In this document: positions 29,562-37,392 of the stretch, one piece after another
Numbering within the stretch: the stretch's first letter is position 1
How the letters are laid out: each line of letters begins with the position of its first letter
From: an uncultured Erwinia sp.
GTDB taxonomy: Bacteria; Pseudomonadota; Gammaproteobacteria; Enterobacterales; Enterobacteriaceae
Assembly: GCA_945290265.1 (NCBI GenBank)
Contig: CALYQW010000007.1
Coordinates: forward strand, 1-64,000
Direction of reading: 5' to 3'
DNA: 64,000 nt
The notes under the pieces: generated by a model
What the model saw: only the letters and a program-made list of their open reading frames with translations
Database searches by the model: none
What the model was told of the DNA's origin: nothing
Position numbers and translations under genes: made by a program

Positions 29562-30263
29562 TCAGCCGCCAGTTTTCTGCGTATCAAGAAATTTTTTCAG
29601 ATCCTGCGGGCTTTGATAACCCGGGATCATCACCCCGTTTTCCAGCAGGATCGCCGGGGTGCCCTGAATTCCAAACAGTACCCCCAGCTGGAAGTGGGCG
29701 TTTAGATCAATTTTGCAGTCCGCAGCTTTAATCTCTTTATCTTTCATTGCCGCATCCAGCGCCTTGTTGCGGTCAGCCGCGCACCATACCGACTGCATCT
29801 GCTGCGCGACTTCGCTGCTCATGCCGGCACGCGGAAACGCCAGATAACGCACGGTGATCCCCAGCGCGTTGTAGTCCGCCATTTGCGAATGCAACTTGCG
29901 GCAGTAGCCGCAGGTGGTATCGGAGAATACAGTAATCACATGCTGCTGCTTTGGCGCTTTGTAAACGATCATCTCGTCCGTCAGCGCGTCCACTTTTTTT
30001 GCCAGCAGCTGGTTGGTGACGTTTACTGGCTGAGCACCGCTGACATCATACAGCGGGCCCTGGACAAAGTTTTTCCCATCATCAGTTACATACAGCACCC
30101 CGCCTTCTGACAGCACGGTTTTCATGCCAGCCAGCGGTGAGGGCAGGATTTCACTGTGCTGGATCCCCAGCTTGCTCAGCGAGTGCTGAATTGCGGCATT
30201 ATCGGCACAGGCGGCACCACTGACCGCTGCCAGTAATCCGGTGAGTACTAAAAACTTTTTCAT
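29562..30263 (-). CDS. dsbC: Periplasmic disulfide isomerase DsbC
   Basis: DsbC reshuffles wrong disulfides in periplasmic proteins and is kept reduced by DsbD. The 233-residue precursor has a signal peptide (MKKFLVLTGLLAAVSGAACA, cleaved about residue 20), an N-terminal dimerisation domain, and a thioredoxin fold with the active site CGYC at 118-121. The cis-Pro loop is in GTPAILLENG. It lies between xerD and recJ, as in E. coli. Confidence 0.96.
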   Translation of the reverse strand: MKKFLVLTGLLAAVSGAACADNAAIQHSLSKLGIQHSEILPSPLAGMKTVLSEGGVLYVTDDGKNFVQGPLYDVSGAQPVNVTNQLLAKKVDALTDEMIVYKAPKQQHVITVFSDTTCGYCRKLHSQMADYNALGITVRYLAFPRAGMSSEVAQQMQSVWCAADRNKALDAAMKDKEIKAADCKIDLNAHFQLGVLFGIQGTPAILLENGVMIPGYQSPQDLKKFLDTQKTGG

Positions 30264-30308
30264 TTTCTGTCCTTAATCAGCCCGACTCAGCGGGCGCTTT
30301 GCATGACA

Positions 30309-31202
30309 TCAGGCGCGCGGATGATGCTGCTGATGCAGCTGCCGCAGGCGCTCTGTCGCCACATGTGTATATATCTGAGTGGTGGACAAATCGCTGTGCC
30401 CCAACAACATCTGTACCACGCGCAAATCGGCACCGTGATTCAGCAGATGGGTAGCAAACGCGTGACGCAAAACGTGAGGTGACAGCTTTTCGCTGTCAAT
30501 CCCCGCCAGCACCGCATAGTGTTTAATACGATGCCAGAAGGTTTGCCGGGTCATCTGTTTGCCCCGGCTGCTGGGAAACAGTACATCCAGCGTCTGTCCG
30601 TTAAGCAACCACGGGCGACCATACTCAATAAATTGTTCTATCCAGTGTACCGCCTCTTCACCCAGCGGCACCAGTCGCTCTTTGTTCCCTTTACCCACCA
30701 CCCGCACTACCCCCTGACGCAGGCTGACATCACTGAAGGTTAATCCTACCAGTTCAGTGACGCGCAGACCGGTGGCATACAGTAGTTCCAGCATCGCTTT
30801 ATCACGCATTTCCAGCGGCTGTTCAACACTGGGAGCCTGCAGTAAACGCTCGACCTGCGCTTCGGAGAGATCTTTTGGCAGGCGCTGCGGCAGTTTGGGG
30901 GAAGAGAGTAACGCACTGGGATCGTCGCTGCGCAGCTTTTCCCGATACAGATACTGAAACAAACGACGCATGGCGCTGAGCAGGCGAGCCGAGCTGCTGG
31001 CTTTATAGCCCCCTTCCAGACGTTCAGCGAGGAAAGACTGTAAATCCTGGGTTTCTACATGCAATAACTGCAGCTGATGATGCTGCAGCCAGTCACACAG
31101 CGAAGTCAGATCCAACCGATACGAGGCGACGGTATTTTGCGCCAGGTTACGTTCGATCCACAGTTCATCCAGAAATTGTTCAATCAACTCGTTATCCGGC
31201 AC
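30309..31202 (-). CDS. xerD: Tyrosine recombinase XerD
   Basis: XerD, with XerC, resolves chromosome dimers at dif under FtsK control. The 297-residue protein has the SAM-like core-binding domain, then the catalytic domain with R147, K171, H243, R246, H269 and nucleophile Y278, all present. Its C-terminal 60 residues look identical to E. coli XerD. The start is GTG at 31202, preceded by GAGG at five bases; the in-frame coding begins MPDNELIEQF. It heads the xerD-dsbC-recJ operon, divergent from fldB. The 281-bp xerD-fldB interval shows only the fldB promoter. Confidence 0.96.
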   Translation of the reverse strand: MPDNELIEQFLDELWIERNLAQNTVASYRLDLTSLCDWLQHHQLQLLHVETQDLQSFLAERLEGGYKASSSARLLSAMRRLFQYLYREKLRSDDPSALLSSPKLPQRLPKDLSEAQVERLLQAPSVEQPLEMRDKAMLELLYATGLRVTELVGLTFSDVSLRQGVVRVVGKGNKERLVPLGEEAVHWIEQFIEYGRPWLLNGQTLDVLFPSSRGKQMTRQTFWHRIKHYAVLAGIDSEKLSPHVLRHAFATHLLNHGADLRVVQMLLGHSDLSTTQIYTHVATERLRQLHQQHHPRA

Positions 31203-31455
31203 GCTATCCTCATCGCTCTCTTTTAGTCAGTCATTCGGGTTACTGCACCTGCGCTGCGCATTATGGTGCCAACCGCCGCCATTATGCCTTATTTTTAGGC
31301 AGTTCTGATATATCTGGCGCAGATTCTGTTATTTAATGAACTATCAATGCGCGATCACTCAGTATAGGGAAATTCTGCCTACTCCCCCTATGCGATCAGG
31401 CAAACCAGCTAAAAGGTCCTGTTTTAAGCCTTACTGCAACCCGTGCCGTTTTCGG

Positions 31456-31461
31456 TATAAT
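31456..31461 (+). promoter_or_regulatory. fldB promoter -10 element
   Basis: A perfect TATAAT lies 22 bp before the fldB start. The -35 is weak (TTACTG, 19-bp spacing), which is compatible with activator dependence; E. coli fldB responds to SoxS. I could not identify a soxbox with confidence. Confidence 0.55.
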
Positions 31462-31483
31462 CACGCCCATTGCCTGAGGAAAG

Positions 31484-32017
31484 ATGAGTTTGCCTGATAT
31501 GAAAATTGGCCTGTTTTACGGTTCCAGCACCTGTTATACCGAGATGGCTGCCGAGAAAATTCGTGACGTTATCGGTGAAGAGCTGGTCACGCTGCATAAC
31601 CTGAAAGACGATGCTCCGCGCCTGATGGAGCAGTACGATATGCTGATCCTCGGCATCCCCACATGGGACTTTGGTGAATTACAGGAAGACTGGGAAGCCG
31701 TCTGGAATGAACTACCGGGGCTGAATCTGGCGGGTAAAGTAGTGGCACTTTACGGCATGGGCGATCAGGGCGAATACAGCGAATGGTTTCTGGATGCCCT
31801 GGGGATGCTGCATGAAGTGCTGGAACCCTGCGGCGTGCAGTTTGTCGGTTACTGGCCGCTGGCAGGCTATGAATTTACCAGTAAAAAACCGCTCACTGCC
31901 GATGGCCAGCAGTTTGTCGGCCTGGCGCTGGATGATATTAATCAGTTTGAGCAGACCGATGAGCGTATCGCCCGCTGGTGTGAGCAGATCCTGACCGAAA
32001 TGGCTGATTTGCTGTAA
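31484..32017 (+). CDS. fldB: Flavodoxin 2 (FldB)
   Basis: FldB is a small FMN electron-transfer protein of the cytoplasm. It has the flavodoxin phosphate loop [14 protein letters not shown] and the FMN-stacking loops [10 protein letters not shown] and [13 protein letters not shown]. The ribosome-binding site GAGGA stands just before the ATG at 31484, so translation probably starts there, giving 177 aa. The inner ATG at 31499 matches the E. coli start but has no ribosome-binding site. Confidence 0.94.
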   Translation: MSLPDMKIGLFYGSSTCYTEMAAEKIRDVIGEELVTLHNLKDDAPRLMEQYDMLILGIPTWDFGELQEDWEAVWNELPGLNLAGKVVALYGMGDQGEYSEWFLDALGMLHEVLEPCGVQFVGYWPLAGYEFTSKKPLTADGQQFVGLALDDINQFEQTDERIARWCEQILTEMADLL

Positions 32018-32031
32018 GCAGGCCATATCCC

Positions 32032-32052
32032 CGCTCCGGGCCAACCGGAGCG
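32032..32052. terminator. Stem-loop between fldB and the zinc-ribbon gene
   Basis: CGCTCCGG, loop GCCAA, CCGGAGCG sits between the convergent stops of fldB and the 32058 gene. There is no U-run on either side, so it may act as a 3'-end-stabilising hairpin rather than a classic terminator. Confidence 0.5.
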
Positions 32053-32057
32053 CAGGG

Positions 32058-32657
32058 TTACGATAATGCAGCGGCCACATTTTTTAATTCAGCAAGTTGC
32101 TGCGGGTTTTCGTTTTGCACGATATCCTGATTAATCTTCAATATAATCGCTTTGATAACATCAGTATTATTTTTCAGGTTTTGCTTAGCCATAATAGAAT
32201 TAAGCTCCGCCAGCTGACTGACATTTACCTTTAAAGAAATTCTTTTCGATGCTTTTGCTCTGGAAAAATCATCATTAAGAAAATCCGTCAGTTTATTTTG
32301 TGCATAACGTCCGGAATATAATGCATGAATATAATAGAGTATCAGGTATCGATTAAAACTTTCATCCAACTCCGGGCTAATTTTTTGTGAAGCAATATTA
32401 AGTATATCCAGATAATGCGCAGGCACCCTGACTTCAACAGATGTTCTGATTTTATTATATTCCTCTTTGATTTTTGGTGTGCACTGCGCAGGAATACTGA
32501 CCACCTGATGACAGGTATCGCATACCGCCGTCAGGATATTTTTCACCGTACCGCTCTTATCGCTGAAATCGACATCACGTAATAAATAGGTCGCCTCACT
32601 ACGACCACAGAGATGGCAAATCACCTGCTTTTTATCACCCTCTTTTACGATTCTCAT
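32058..32657 (-). CDS. Zinc-ribbon and ribbon-helix-helix-like protein; candidate orphan antitoxin
   Basis: I do not recognise this 199-residue family. Two CxxC pairs (C14/C17 and C46/C49) resemble the YgiT/MqsA-type N-terminal zinc ribbon. Two later stretches, about 70-112 and 138-178, each have a strand then two helices (for example SVEVRVPAHY and KRISLKVNVSQL), as expected for ribbon-helix-helix DNA-binding units. GAGG precedes the ATG. It lies 17 bp after a broken toxin-like gene that has a promoter with an overlapping palindrome. This fits an antitoxin-repressor whose toxin has decayed. Base composition is AT-rich against its neighbours, and the gene interrupts the usual fldB-ygfX neighbourhood, suggesting transfer. 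Function is inference. Confidence 0.65.
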   Translation of the reverse strand: MRIVKEGDKKQVICHLCGRSEATYLLRDVDFSDKSGTVKNILTAVCDTCHQVVSIPAQCTPKIKEEYNKIRTSVEVRVPAHYLDILNIASQKISPELDESFNRYLILYYIHALYSGRYAQNKLTDFLNDDFSRAKASKRISLKVNVSQLAELNSIMAKQNLKNNTDVIKAIILKINQDIVQNENPQQLAELKNVAAALS

Positions 32658-32673
32658 TTCGGCCTCTCAACAT

Positions 32674-32969
32674 TCAATGATGAACGCTGATAAAAATAAT
32701 ATCAGGCTCAATAAATCAAAATTTCACATACCATCAACGGTTATCTTTAAACGGACGGAATATCTGTACCGGCGTCATCTTATCCTGATGATGAGGAGAA
32801 CAACTGTATTGTTCTCCTGATGTTCTGGAAATCAATGAGATAACATATTCCTCATCCACTGTGCCCGTTGAAAACAGATTTTTAATGTCAATGTCACTTC
32901 TTACTGCATGATCATAGCCACCGTTTTTAAACAGGCTATCGCCCTGGCTTTCACTTCTTTAAATCCCAT
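32674..32969 (-). pseudogene. Decayed small toxin-like gene
   Basis: From an ATG at 32969 (GGGAG seven bases before) the frame reads MGFKEVKARAIACLKTV and stops after 22 codons. A second frame continues GDSLFKNGGYDHAVRSD, then IDIKNLFSTGTVDEEYVISL, then SCSPHHQDK and VQIFRPFKDNR. It then meets TGA, WYVKF, another TGA and FIEPDIIFISVHH, ending at 32674. Reading through these three lesions gives a coherent protein of about 95 residues, with an end (WYVKF.FIEPD..FISVHH) like small host-inhibitory toxins of type II systems. The resemblance is from memory and unverified. One frameshift and two stops make it non-functional. Confidence 0.6.
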
Positions 32970-32987
32970 CACGCTGCTCCCTGCATG

Positions 32988-33015
32988 AATGTACGCCAAT
33001 TAACGTACATGTCAA
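32988..33015 (-). promoter_or_regulatory. Promoter with overlapping palindromic operator
   Basis: On the minus strand a perfect -35 TTGACA (33015-33010) is followed after 16 bp by TACATT (32993-32988). Between and over them lies the inverted repeat ATGTACG-N8-CGTACAT (32989-33010). The start codon of the toxin-like pseudogene is 19 bp downstream. A repressor bound here would block RNA polymerase, which fits autoregulation by the downstream zinc-ribbon protein. Confidence 0.7.
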
Positions 33016-33092
33016 TAGAATAGCAATCCGTTCTCATTGAAATGAGACTGCAAGCGGATACCTGTCAGATAACCTGATTGAAAATCAGTAAT

Positions 33093-33506
33093 TTATTGAT
33101 TAGACGAAGAAGTCTCAGCCATCAGTAACCGCTGACGCAGTTGCCGCCACTGGCTGACGGACACAGCATCAGCAAACAACCACAGCCGCTGTCGCTGCCC
33201 TGTGCCATCACGCAGGCATAATAAGATGATATAGCGGGTCAGCCAGGGGCGTGCGACCAGCTGCCACTGGCGCTGATGCCAGTCCAGCTGACCATCGCTT
33301 AACAGACTCAGGGTGCCGCGGTGCTGGTTGATGCGCCTCAGGCTGAGCAGGCTTTCTGCTGCCACCGGCGGCAGTAGCAGTAACCACCAGAACGAGGTGG
33401 TGTGAACCGCCATGACCATCAATGCCAGCAACACCATGCCGTGCAACAGCAGTGTTGTCCGACGGGCAAGGCGGGAGACGTGCAGGTTACATTGCCTGCG
33501 GACCAC
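33093..33506 (-). CDS. ygfX: Membrane protein YgfX (CptA family)
   Basis: YgfX is a small inner-membrane protein paired with SdhE. In E. coli it was described as a toxin-like inhibitor of MreB/FtsZ polymerisation, but a role with SdhE is better supported in other genera. The 137-residue product has two hydrophobic helices near residues 18-50 and a hydrophilic tail with repeated Trp/Arg/Gln ([17 protein letters not shown]). It starts with GTG at 33506 and overlaps the sdhE stop by 20 bp. Confidence 0.88.
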   Translation of the reverse strand: MVRRQCNLHVSRLARRTTLLLHGMVLLALMVMAVHTTSFWWLLLLPPVAAESLLSLRRINQHRGTLSLLSDGQLDWHQRQWQLVARPWLTRYIILLCLRDGTGQRQRLWLFADAVSVSQWRQLRQRLLMAETSSSNQ

Positions 33507-33753
33507 GCTGCTGATTTCTTTGCTGGATCAGCGCCACCATCCGCTTCAGTTCCGGATCGGCCGGTTCACCGTAATTCATCAACCAGTTAAACAGATCCGG
33601 GTCATCACTCTCCAGCAGACGCACAAACACCTGCTTATCAGTATCATTCAGCGAATCATATTCATGCTGGAAAAATGGCATAATAGAGATATCCAGTTCA
33701 CGCATGCCGCGACGGCATGCCCAGTGAATGCGTGATTTATTTGTAATATCCAT
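33487..33753 (-). CDS. sdhE: Succinate dehydrogenase flavinylation factor SdhE
   Basis: SdhE helps attach FAD covalently to SdhA and FrdA. This 88-residue cytoplasmic protein has the family motif RGMRELD (in [16 protein letters not shown]). It is first of the sdhE-ygfX pair and divergent from ygfZ across 210 bp; in E. coli the same three genes are adjacent. Confidence 0.95.
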   Translation of the reverse strand: MDITNKSRIHWACRRGMRELDISIMPFFQHEYDSLNDTDKQVFVRLLESDDPDLFNWLMNYGEPADPELKRMVALIQQRNQQRGPQAM

Positions 33754-33963
33754 GTTATCCAGTTCAGTTAATCAGACACGGCTGCCAGTGTAGCGCTTTT
33801 TTGCTGAGCTGTTGATTCCACAATGCGGGATTGCGTAGCGTTACGTAAATTCAGGCAGCCAGCCTGCGCGATTTGTGCCGCATCACCGGAAACGGGTTGC
33901 AAAGCCGGTTGGCTCTTTTAACATGATAAGATTGCTTATCGCCGTCTAAACCAGGATTAAATT

Positions 33964-34947
33964 ATGCCGAGTCTCGCCTTTTCGCCCCGTCCTCTGCAGG
34001 CCGCAACACAGCTGCCTTTAACCCTGATATCGCTTGAAGACTGGGCGCTGGTCACCGTGACCGGCGCTGACAGCATCAGCTATCTGCAGGGCCAGGTGAC
34101 GCTGGATGTCGCCGCGCTGGCGGCAGATCAGCACCGCCCCGCGGCTCATTGCGATGCCAAAGGCAAAATGTGGAGCAATCTGCGCCTGTTCCATCGCCAT
34201 GAAGGGCTGGCCTGTATCGAGCGCCGCAGCCTGCACGACACCCAGCTCAGCGAATTAAAAAAATACGCGGTGTTTTCCAAAGTCACCATGAATGCCGATG
34301 ACGATGCCGTACTGCTTGGACTGGCGGGCAGCGGGGCACGCAGCGCACTCGCCGCCCTGTTCAGCACCCTGCCGGACGCCCATACGCCCGTGGTGCAGCA
34401 GGATGACACCACTCTGCTGTGGTTTGAACTGCCTGCCGAACGTTTTCTGCTGGTCACCAGCCAGCCGCGCGCCGCTGAGCTACAGCAACAATTATCACAG
34501 GCGCAGTTGAATAACAGCAGCCAGTGGCTGGCACTGGACATTGCCGCCGGTTTTGCGGTGATTGACACGGCCACCAGCGGCCAGCTAATCCCACAGGCCA
34601 CTAACCTGCAGGCACTGGACGGCATCAGCTTTAAAAAGGGCTGTTACAGCGGTCAGGAGATGGTGGCACGGGCCAAATTTCGTGGAGCCAATAAGCGCGC
34701 GCTGTTCTGGCTGGCAGGTAAGGCTACGCAGCTACCGGCGGTGGGTGACAGTCTGGAAATGCAGCTGGGAGAAAACTGGCGGCGTACCGGCCTGGTGCTG
34801 GCCAGCTGCCAGCTGGAAAGCGGTGAGGTCTGGGTGCAGGCGGTGCTGAATAACGACCTGGAAACCGATACCCTGCTGCGGGTTCAGGGTGACAGCGACG
34901 GACAGTTAACCATCCAGCCCCTGCCCTACCCAATCACCGAAGGCTGA
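33964..34947 (+). CDS. ygfZ: Folate-binding Fe-S cluster protein YgfZ
   Basis: YgfZ is a tetrahydrofolate-binding protein related to GcvT that supports Fe-S enzymes such as MiaB. The 327-residue protein has the diagnostic motif KGCYSGQE at 225-232, with the conserved Cys at 227. It also has the GcvT-like N-terminal fold ([26 protein letters not shown]). It is divergent from sdhE-ygfX and convergent with trhA, with a structured repeat in between. Confidence 0.95.
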   Translation: MPSLAFSPRPLQAATQLPLTLISLEDWALVTVTGADSISYLQGQVTLDVAALAADQHRPAAHCDAKGKMWSNLRLFHRHEGLACIERRSLHDTQLSELKKYAVFSKVTMNADDDAVLLGLAGSGARSALAALFSTLPDAHTPVVQQDDTTLLWFELPAERFLLVTSQPRAAELQQQLSQAQLNNSSQWLALDIAAGFAVIDTATSGQLIPQATNLQALDGISFKKGCYSGQEMVARAKFRGANKRALFWLAGKATQLPAVGDSLEMQLGENWRRTGLVLASCQLESGEVWVQAVLNNDLETDTLLRVQGDSDGQLTIQPLPYPITEG

Positions 34948-34968
34948 GCATCCAACTGGCACTTTGCC

Positions 34969-35219
34969 GTTGACCTCTGGGCGGCATCAGGAACTTCGCT
35001 GAGGTTACGCTGATTTCCAGGAAGAGCTGCCACGGACGGCAGCGAAAGACGTGCTGAACCGGGATGGCGAATCACGCCGGTCCGCCCGAAATTGGCGTGG
35101 CCGAGGGAACCCGCTTTAGCGGGCGAAGTGACGCCGCGAGCACGGGGTCAAGGGGATATCGCGATTGATATCCCCTTGTCGCCAGTCCGCGCAGCGGAAT
35201 GGTGAAACGTCGTTGACCT
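34969..35219 (+). repeat. Structured intergenic repeat, copy C
   Basis: This is the best-preserved complete copy, bounded by GTTGACCT at 34969 and 35212 (period 243 bp). In order: GGGCGGCATCAGGAACTTCG, hairpin GCTGCC/GGCAGC, CGTG/CACG, CACGC/GCGTG around GGTCC, CCCGC(TTTA)GCGGG, GGCGAAGTGACGCCGCG, the 12-bp stem CAAGGGGATATC/GATATCCCCTTG with a 6-nt loop, TCCGC(GCA)GCGGA and GGTGAAACG. It fills most of the 380-bp gap between the convergent ygfZ and trhA genes. I see nothing else in that gap. It contains no credible gene. Confidence 0.88.
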
Positions 35220-35327
35220 GGCCTTTAAAAACTCCAGACTGACCAGTCCAATTTCACCCCAGCCCCACGCAGTGGACAAACCCAGGTCCTGGTAATGACC
35301 TGCCGCCCGCGCGGTTAGCCCCCTTCC

Positions 35328-35981
35328 TCACACCATATACAAATAAATCGCAAAATAGTGAAACAAACAGCCCCCCAGCACAAACCCATGCCAGATGGCA
35401 TGATTATAAGGGATGCGCTTCGCCACATAAAAAATCACCCCCAGAGAATACGTCAGACCACCGGCAGCCAGCAGCCAGACGCTGCCAGCCGGCAGACGCA
35501 TCACCATCTGATACAACACGATCAGCGACAGCCAGCCCATCAGCAGATAGGTCACCAGCGACAGCACTTTAAAACGGTGGGCAAAGGTAAACTTAAAAAT
35601 GATCCCGGCTGCCGCCAGACACCAGACCACCACCATCAGGCCGTGAGCCAGCGGGGATTTCAGTCCAATCAGCAGGAAAGGCGTATAGGTCCCGGCAATC
35701 AGCAGATAAATCGCCGCATGATCGACTTTTTTCAGCCAGCGTTTGGTACCGACATGCGGGATAGCATGGTACAACGTCGAGGCCAGAAACAGCAGGATCA
35801 TACTGCCGCCATACAGGCTGTAGCTGGTTATCGCCAGCGCGCCTGCGCGCATATCAACGGCCTGATTCAATAACAGCACCAGACCAATAATGCCAAACAG
35901 GCAGCCAATACCGTGGCTGATGCTGTTAGCGATCTCTTCCGGCAGGGAATAACCATGTGGCAAAATTTTTGGACTGCTCAT
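35328..35981 (-). CDS. trhA: Hemolysin III / PAQR-family membrane protein TrhA (YqfA)
   Basis: This seven-helix inner-membrane protein of the PAQR/hemolysin III family affects membrane lipid homeostasis in E. coli. Motifs: [23 protein letters not shown] (metal-site His), [16 protein letters not shown] and [14 protein letters not shown] (two further His). The start at 35981 ([16 protein letters not shown]) gives 217 residues, aligned with E. coli YqfA; an upstream codon would add 19 residues. Confidence 0.9.
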   Translation of the reverse strand: MSSPKILPHGYSLPEEIANSISHGIGCLFGIIGLVLLLNQAVDMRAGALAITSYSLYGGSMILLFLASTLYHAIPHVGTKRWLKKVDHAAIYLLIAGTYTPFLLIGLKSPLAHGLMVVVWCLAAAGIIFKFTFAHRFKVLSLVTYLLMGWLSLIVLYQMVMRLPAGSVWLLAAGGLTYSLGVIFYVAKRIPYNHAIWHGFVLGGCLFHYFAIYLYMV

Positions 35982-36318
35982 ACCAATCTGTAACCTCAAT
36001 AACAGGGGCCAAGTTCTGGATTTGGTCAGCACCGGCAACTGCGGGTGCCGTTATGCTACCGCCCACAGACTAACTGAGAATAATTTCAGAGTACACATGT
36101 AAGCTTAAAAATATCTCTCCCGCTGTGCCCAAACTGACACTGAAAAATTGCCAGCCTGCTACGCACCTCTCTGAAAAAGCGACCAGTCTCAAAATTTCCG
36201 ACATTAGAGGTGGCAGAGTCGCCGTTCATGTTAACAATAAGTTATCAGATTAATCTGTCTGCAGCAGATGGCAGGCAATTTCCCCCTCAGCCAGACTTCA
36301 TTATCCTGGAGGCGTTCT
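35982..36318. other. Divergent promoter interval trhA / oxidoreductase
   Basis: This 337-bp gap between divergent genes must hold both promoters. It contains a small inverted repeat (GCACC ... GGTGC near 36043-36062) and AT-rich stretches, but no regulator site or RNA gene I can name. Confidence 0.4.
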
Positions 36319-37359
36319 ATGTCACTTCCCGCCCAACTTCCCACCGCACGCGACCCTGAAGCTCATCGGGCTCCCGCGCTACGCTGGGGGATTGTTGGCC
36401 CAGGGTGGATTGCTCAGCGCTTTGCCACCTCTTTACATCAACACAGCCAGCAGTGGGTAGCGGCGGTCTGTGGCTCCAGTCTGCCGCGCGCCGAAGATTT
36501 TGCCCGGCGTTTTGCGATTCCAAAGGCTTGCAGCGACCTCAGTCAGCTGTTAAATGACGACAATATCGATGTGATTTACGTGGCCACGCCGCATCCCTCG
36601 CATTTTGCAATTGCCCTGGCGGCAATTGAAGCCGGGAAACCGGTACTGGTGGAAAAACCGCTGGCGCTGAATGCGTCCCAGGTCAGCACGCTGCAGCAGG
36701 CTGCCCGCAGCCAACAAGTTATGCTGATGGAAGGCATGTGGAACTGGTTTATCCCCAAATTTGATGTGCTGGAGCAGCTGCTAACCTTTGGTGCAGTAGG
36801 TGAAATTCATACCATTATTGCCGATCACGGTGAATATTTTACTGACGATCACCGAATTTTTAATCCTGACCTGGCCGGTGGCACCCTGATGGATCTTGGC
36901 AGCTATAACCTGTCACTGGCTACGCATCTGGCCGGTCCGGCACAGGAGGTGATCGCCTGTGGCCAGCCGGCGCACAGCGGGGTTAACGGTCAGGCTTCAA
37001 TTATTCTGCGCCACGCCGGCGGAACACAGTCATCGCTGCACACCACGCTGTTCAGCCATACGCCGTGCCAGGCTGTGATTGCCGGCAGTGAAGGCTCAAT
37101 TTACTTCGACACCAAATTCTATGCGCCGGGTAACTTCCATCTGGTTGATCGCCATAACCGGCGGCTCAGCTACCTTGCTCCGGATGCCGGTTACGATCAT
37201 CTGTGGTATCAGGCGGTACATATGGCGCACTGTATTGGCGAAGGACGCACGGATTCACCGCGTCATTCACTCGATCAGGTACGGATTTCAATGCAGGCGA
37301 TGGACAACGTTCGTCAGCAGTTAGGGATTGAATTTCGCGGGGAATACGACCACCAGTAA
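36319..37359 (+). CDS. Gfo/Idh/MocA-family oxidoreductase
   Basis: This NAD(P)-dependent sugar or cyclitol dehydrogenase has an N-terminal Rossmann domain (LRWGIVGPGWIAQRFA) and the family's EKP motif (VLVEKPLALNA). Its C-terminal alpha/beta domain includes DLGSYNLSLATHLAG, in the usual substrate-pocket position. Length is 346 aa. GGAGG six bases before the ATG at 36319 fixes the start; an earlier codon at 36268 lacks one. It replaces bglA, which stands at this place in E. coli. No sugar-transport or kinase gene adjoins it, so the substrate is unknown. Confidence 0.85.
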   Translation: MSLPAQLPTARDPEAHRAPALRWGIVGPGWIAQRFATSLHQHSQQWVAAVCGSSLPRAEDFARRFAIPKACSDLSQLLNDDNIDVIYVATPHPSHFAIALAAIEAGKPVLVEKPLALNASQVSTLQQAARSQQVMLMEGMWNWFIPKFDVLEQLLTFGAVGEIHTIIADHGEYFTDDHRIFNPDLAGGTLMDLGSYNLSLATHLAGPAQEVIACGQPAHSGVNGQASIILRHAGGTQSSLHTTLFSHTPCQAVIAGSEGSIYFDTKFYAPGNFHLVDRHNRRLSYLAPDAGYDHLWYQAVHMAHCIGEGRTDSPRHSLDQVRISMQAMDNVRQQLGIEFRGEYDHQ

Positions 37360-37363
37360 CGAA

Positions 37364-37387
37364 TACGGGCCGGTTTTCCGGCCCGTA
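37364..37387. terminator. Stem-loop between the oxidoreductase and gcvP
   Basis: TACGGGCCGG, loop TTTT, CCGGCCCGTA: a perfect 10-bp stem between convergent stops. It could end transcription or protect 3' ends on both strands; neither side has a long U-run. Confidence 0.6.
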
Positions 37388-37392
37388 CTGCG

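Noticed and set aside
32674..32760. Selenocysteine at the two in-frame TGA codons of the toxin-like gene
   Set aside because: A frameshift is also present upstream in the same gene and no SECIS-like hairpin follows either TGA; decay is simpler.
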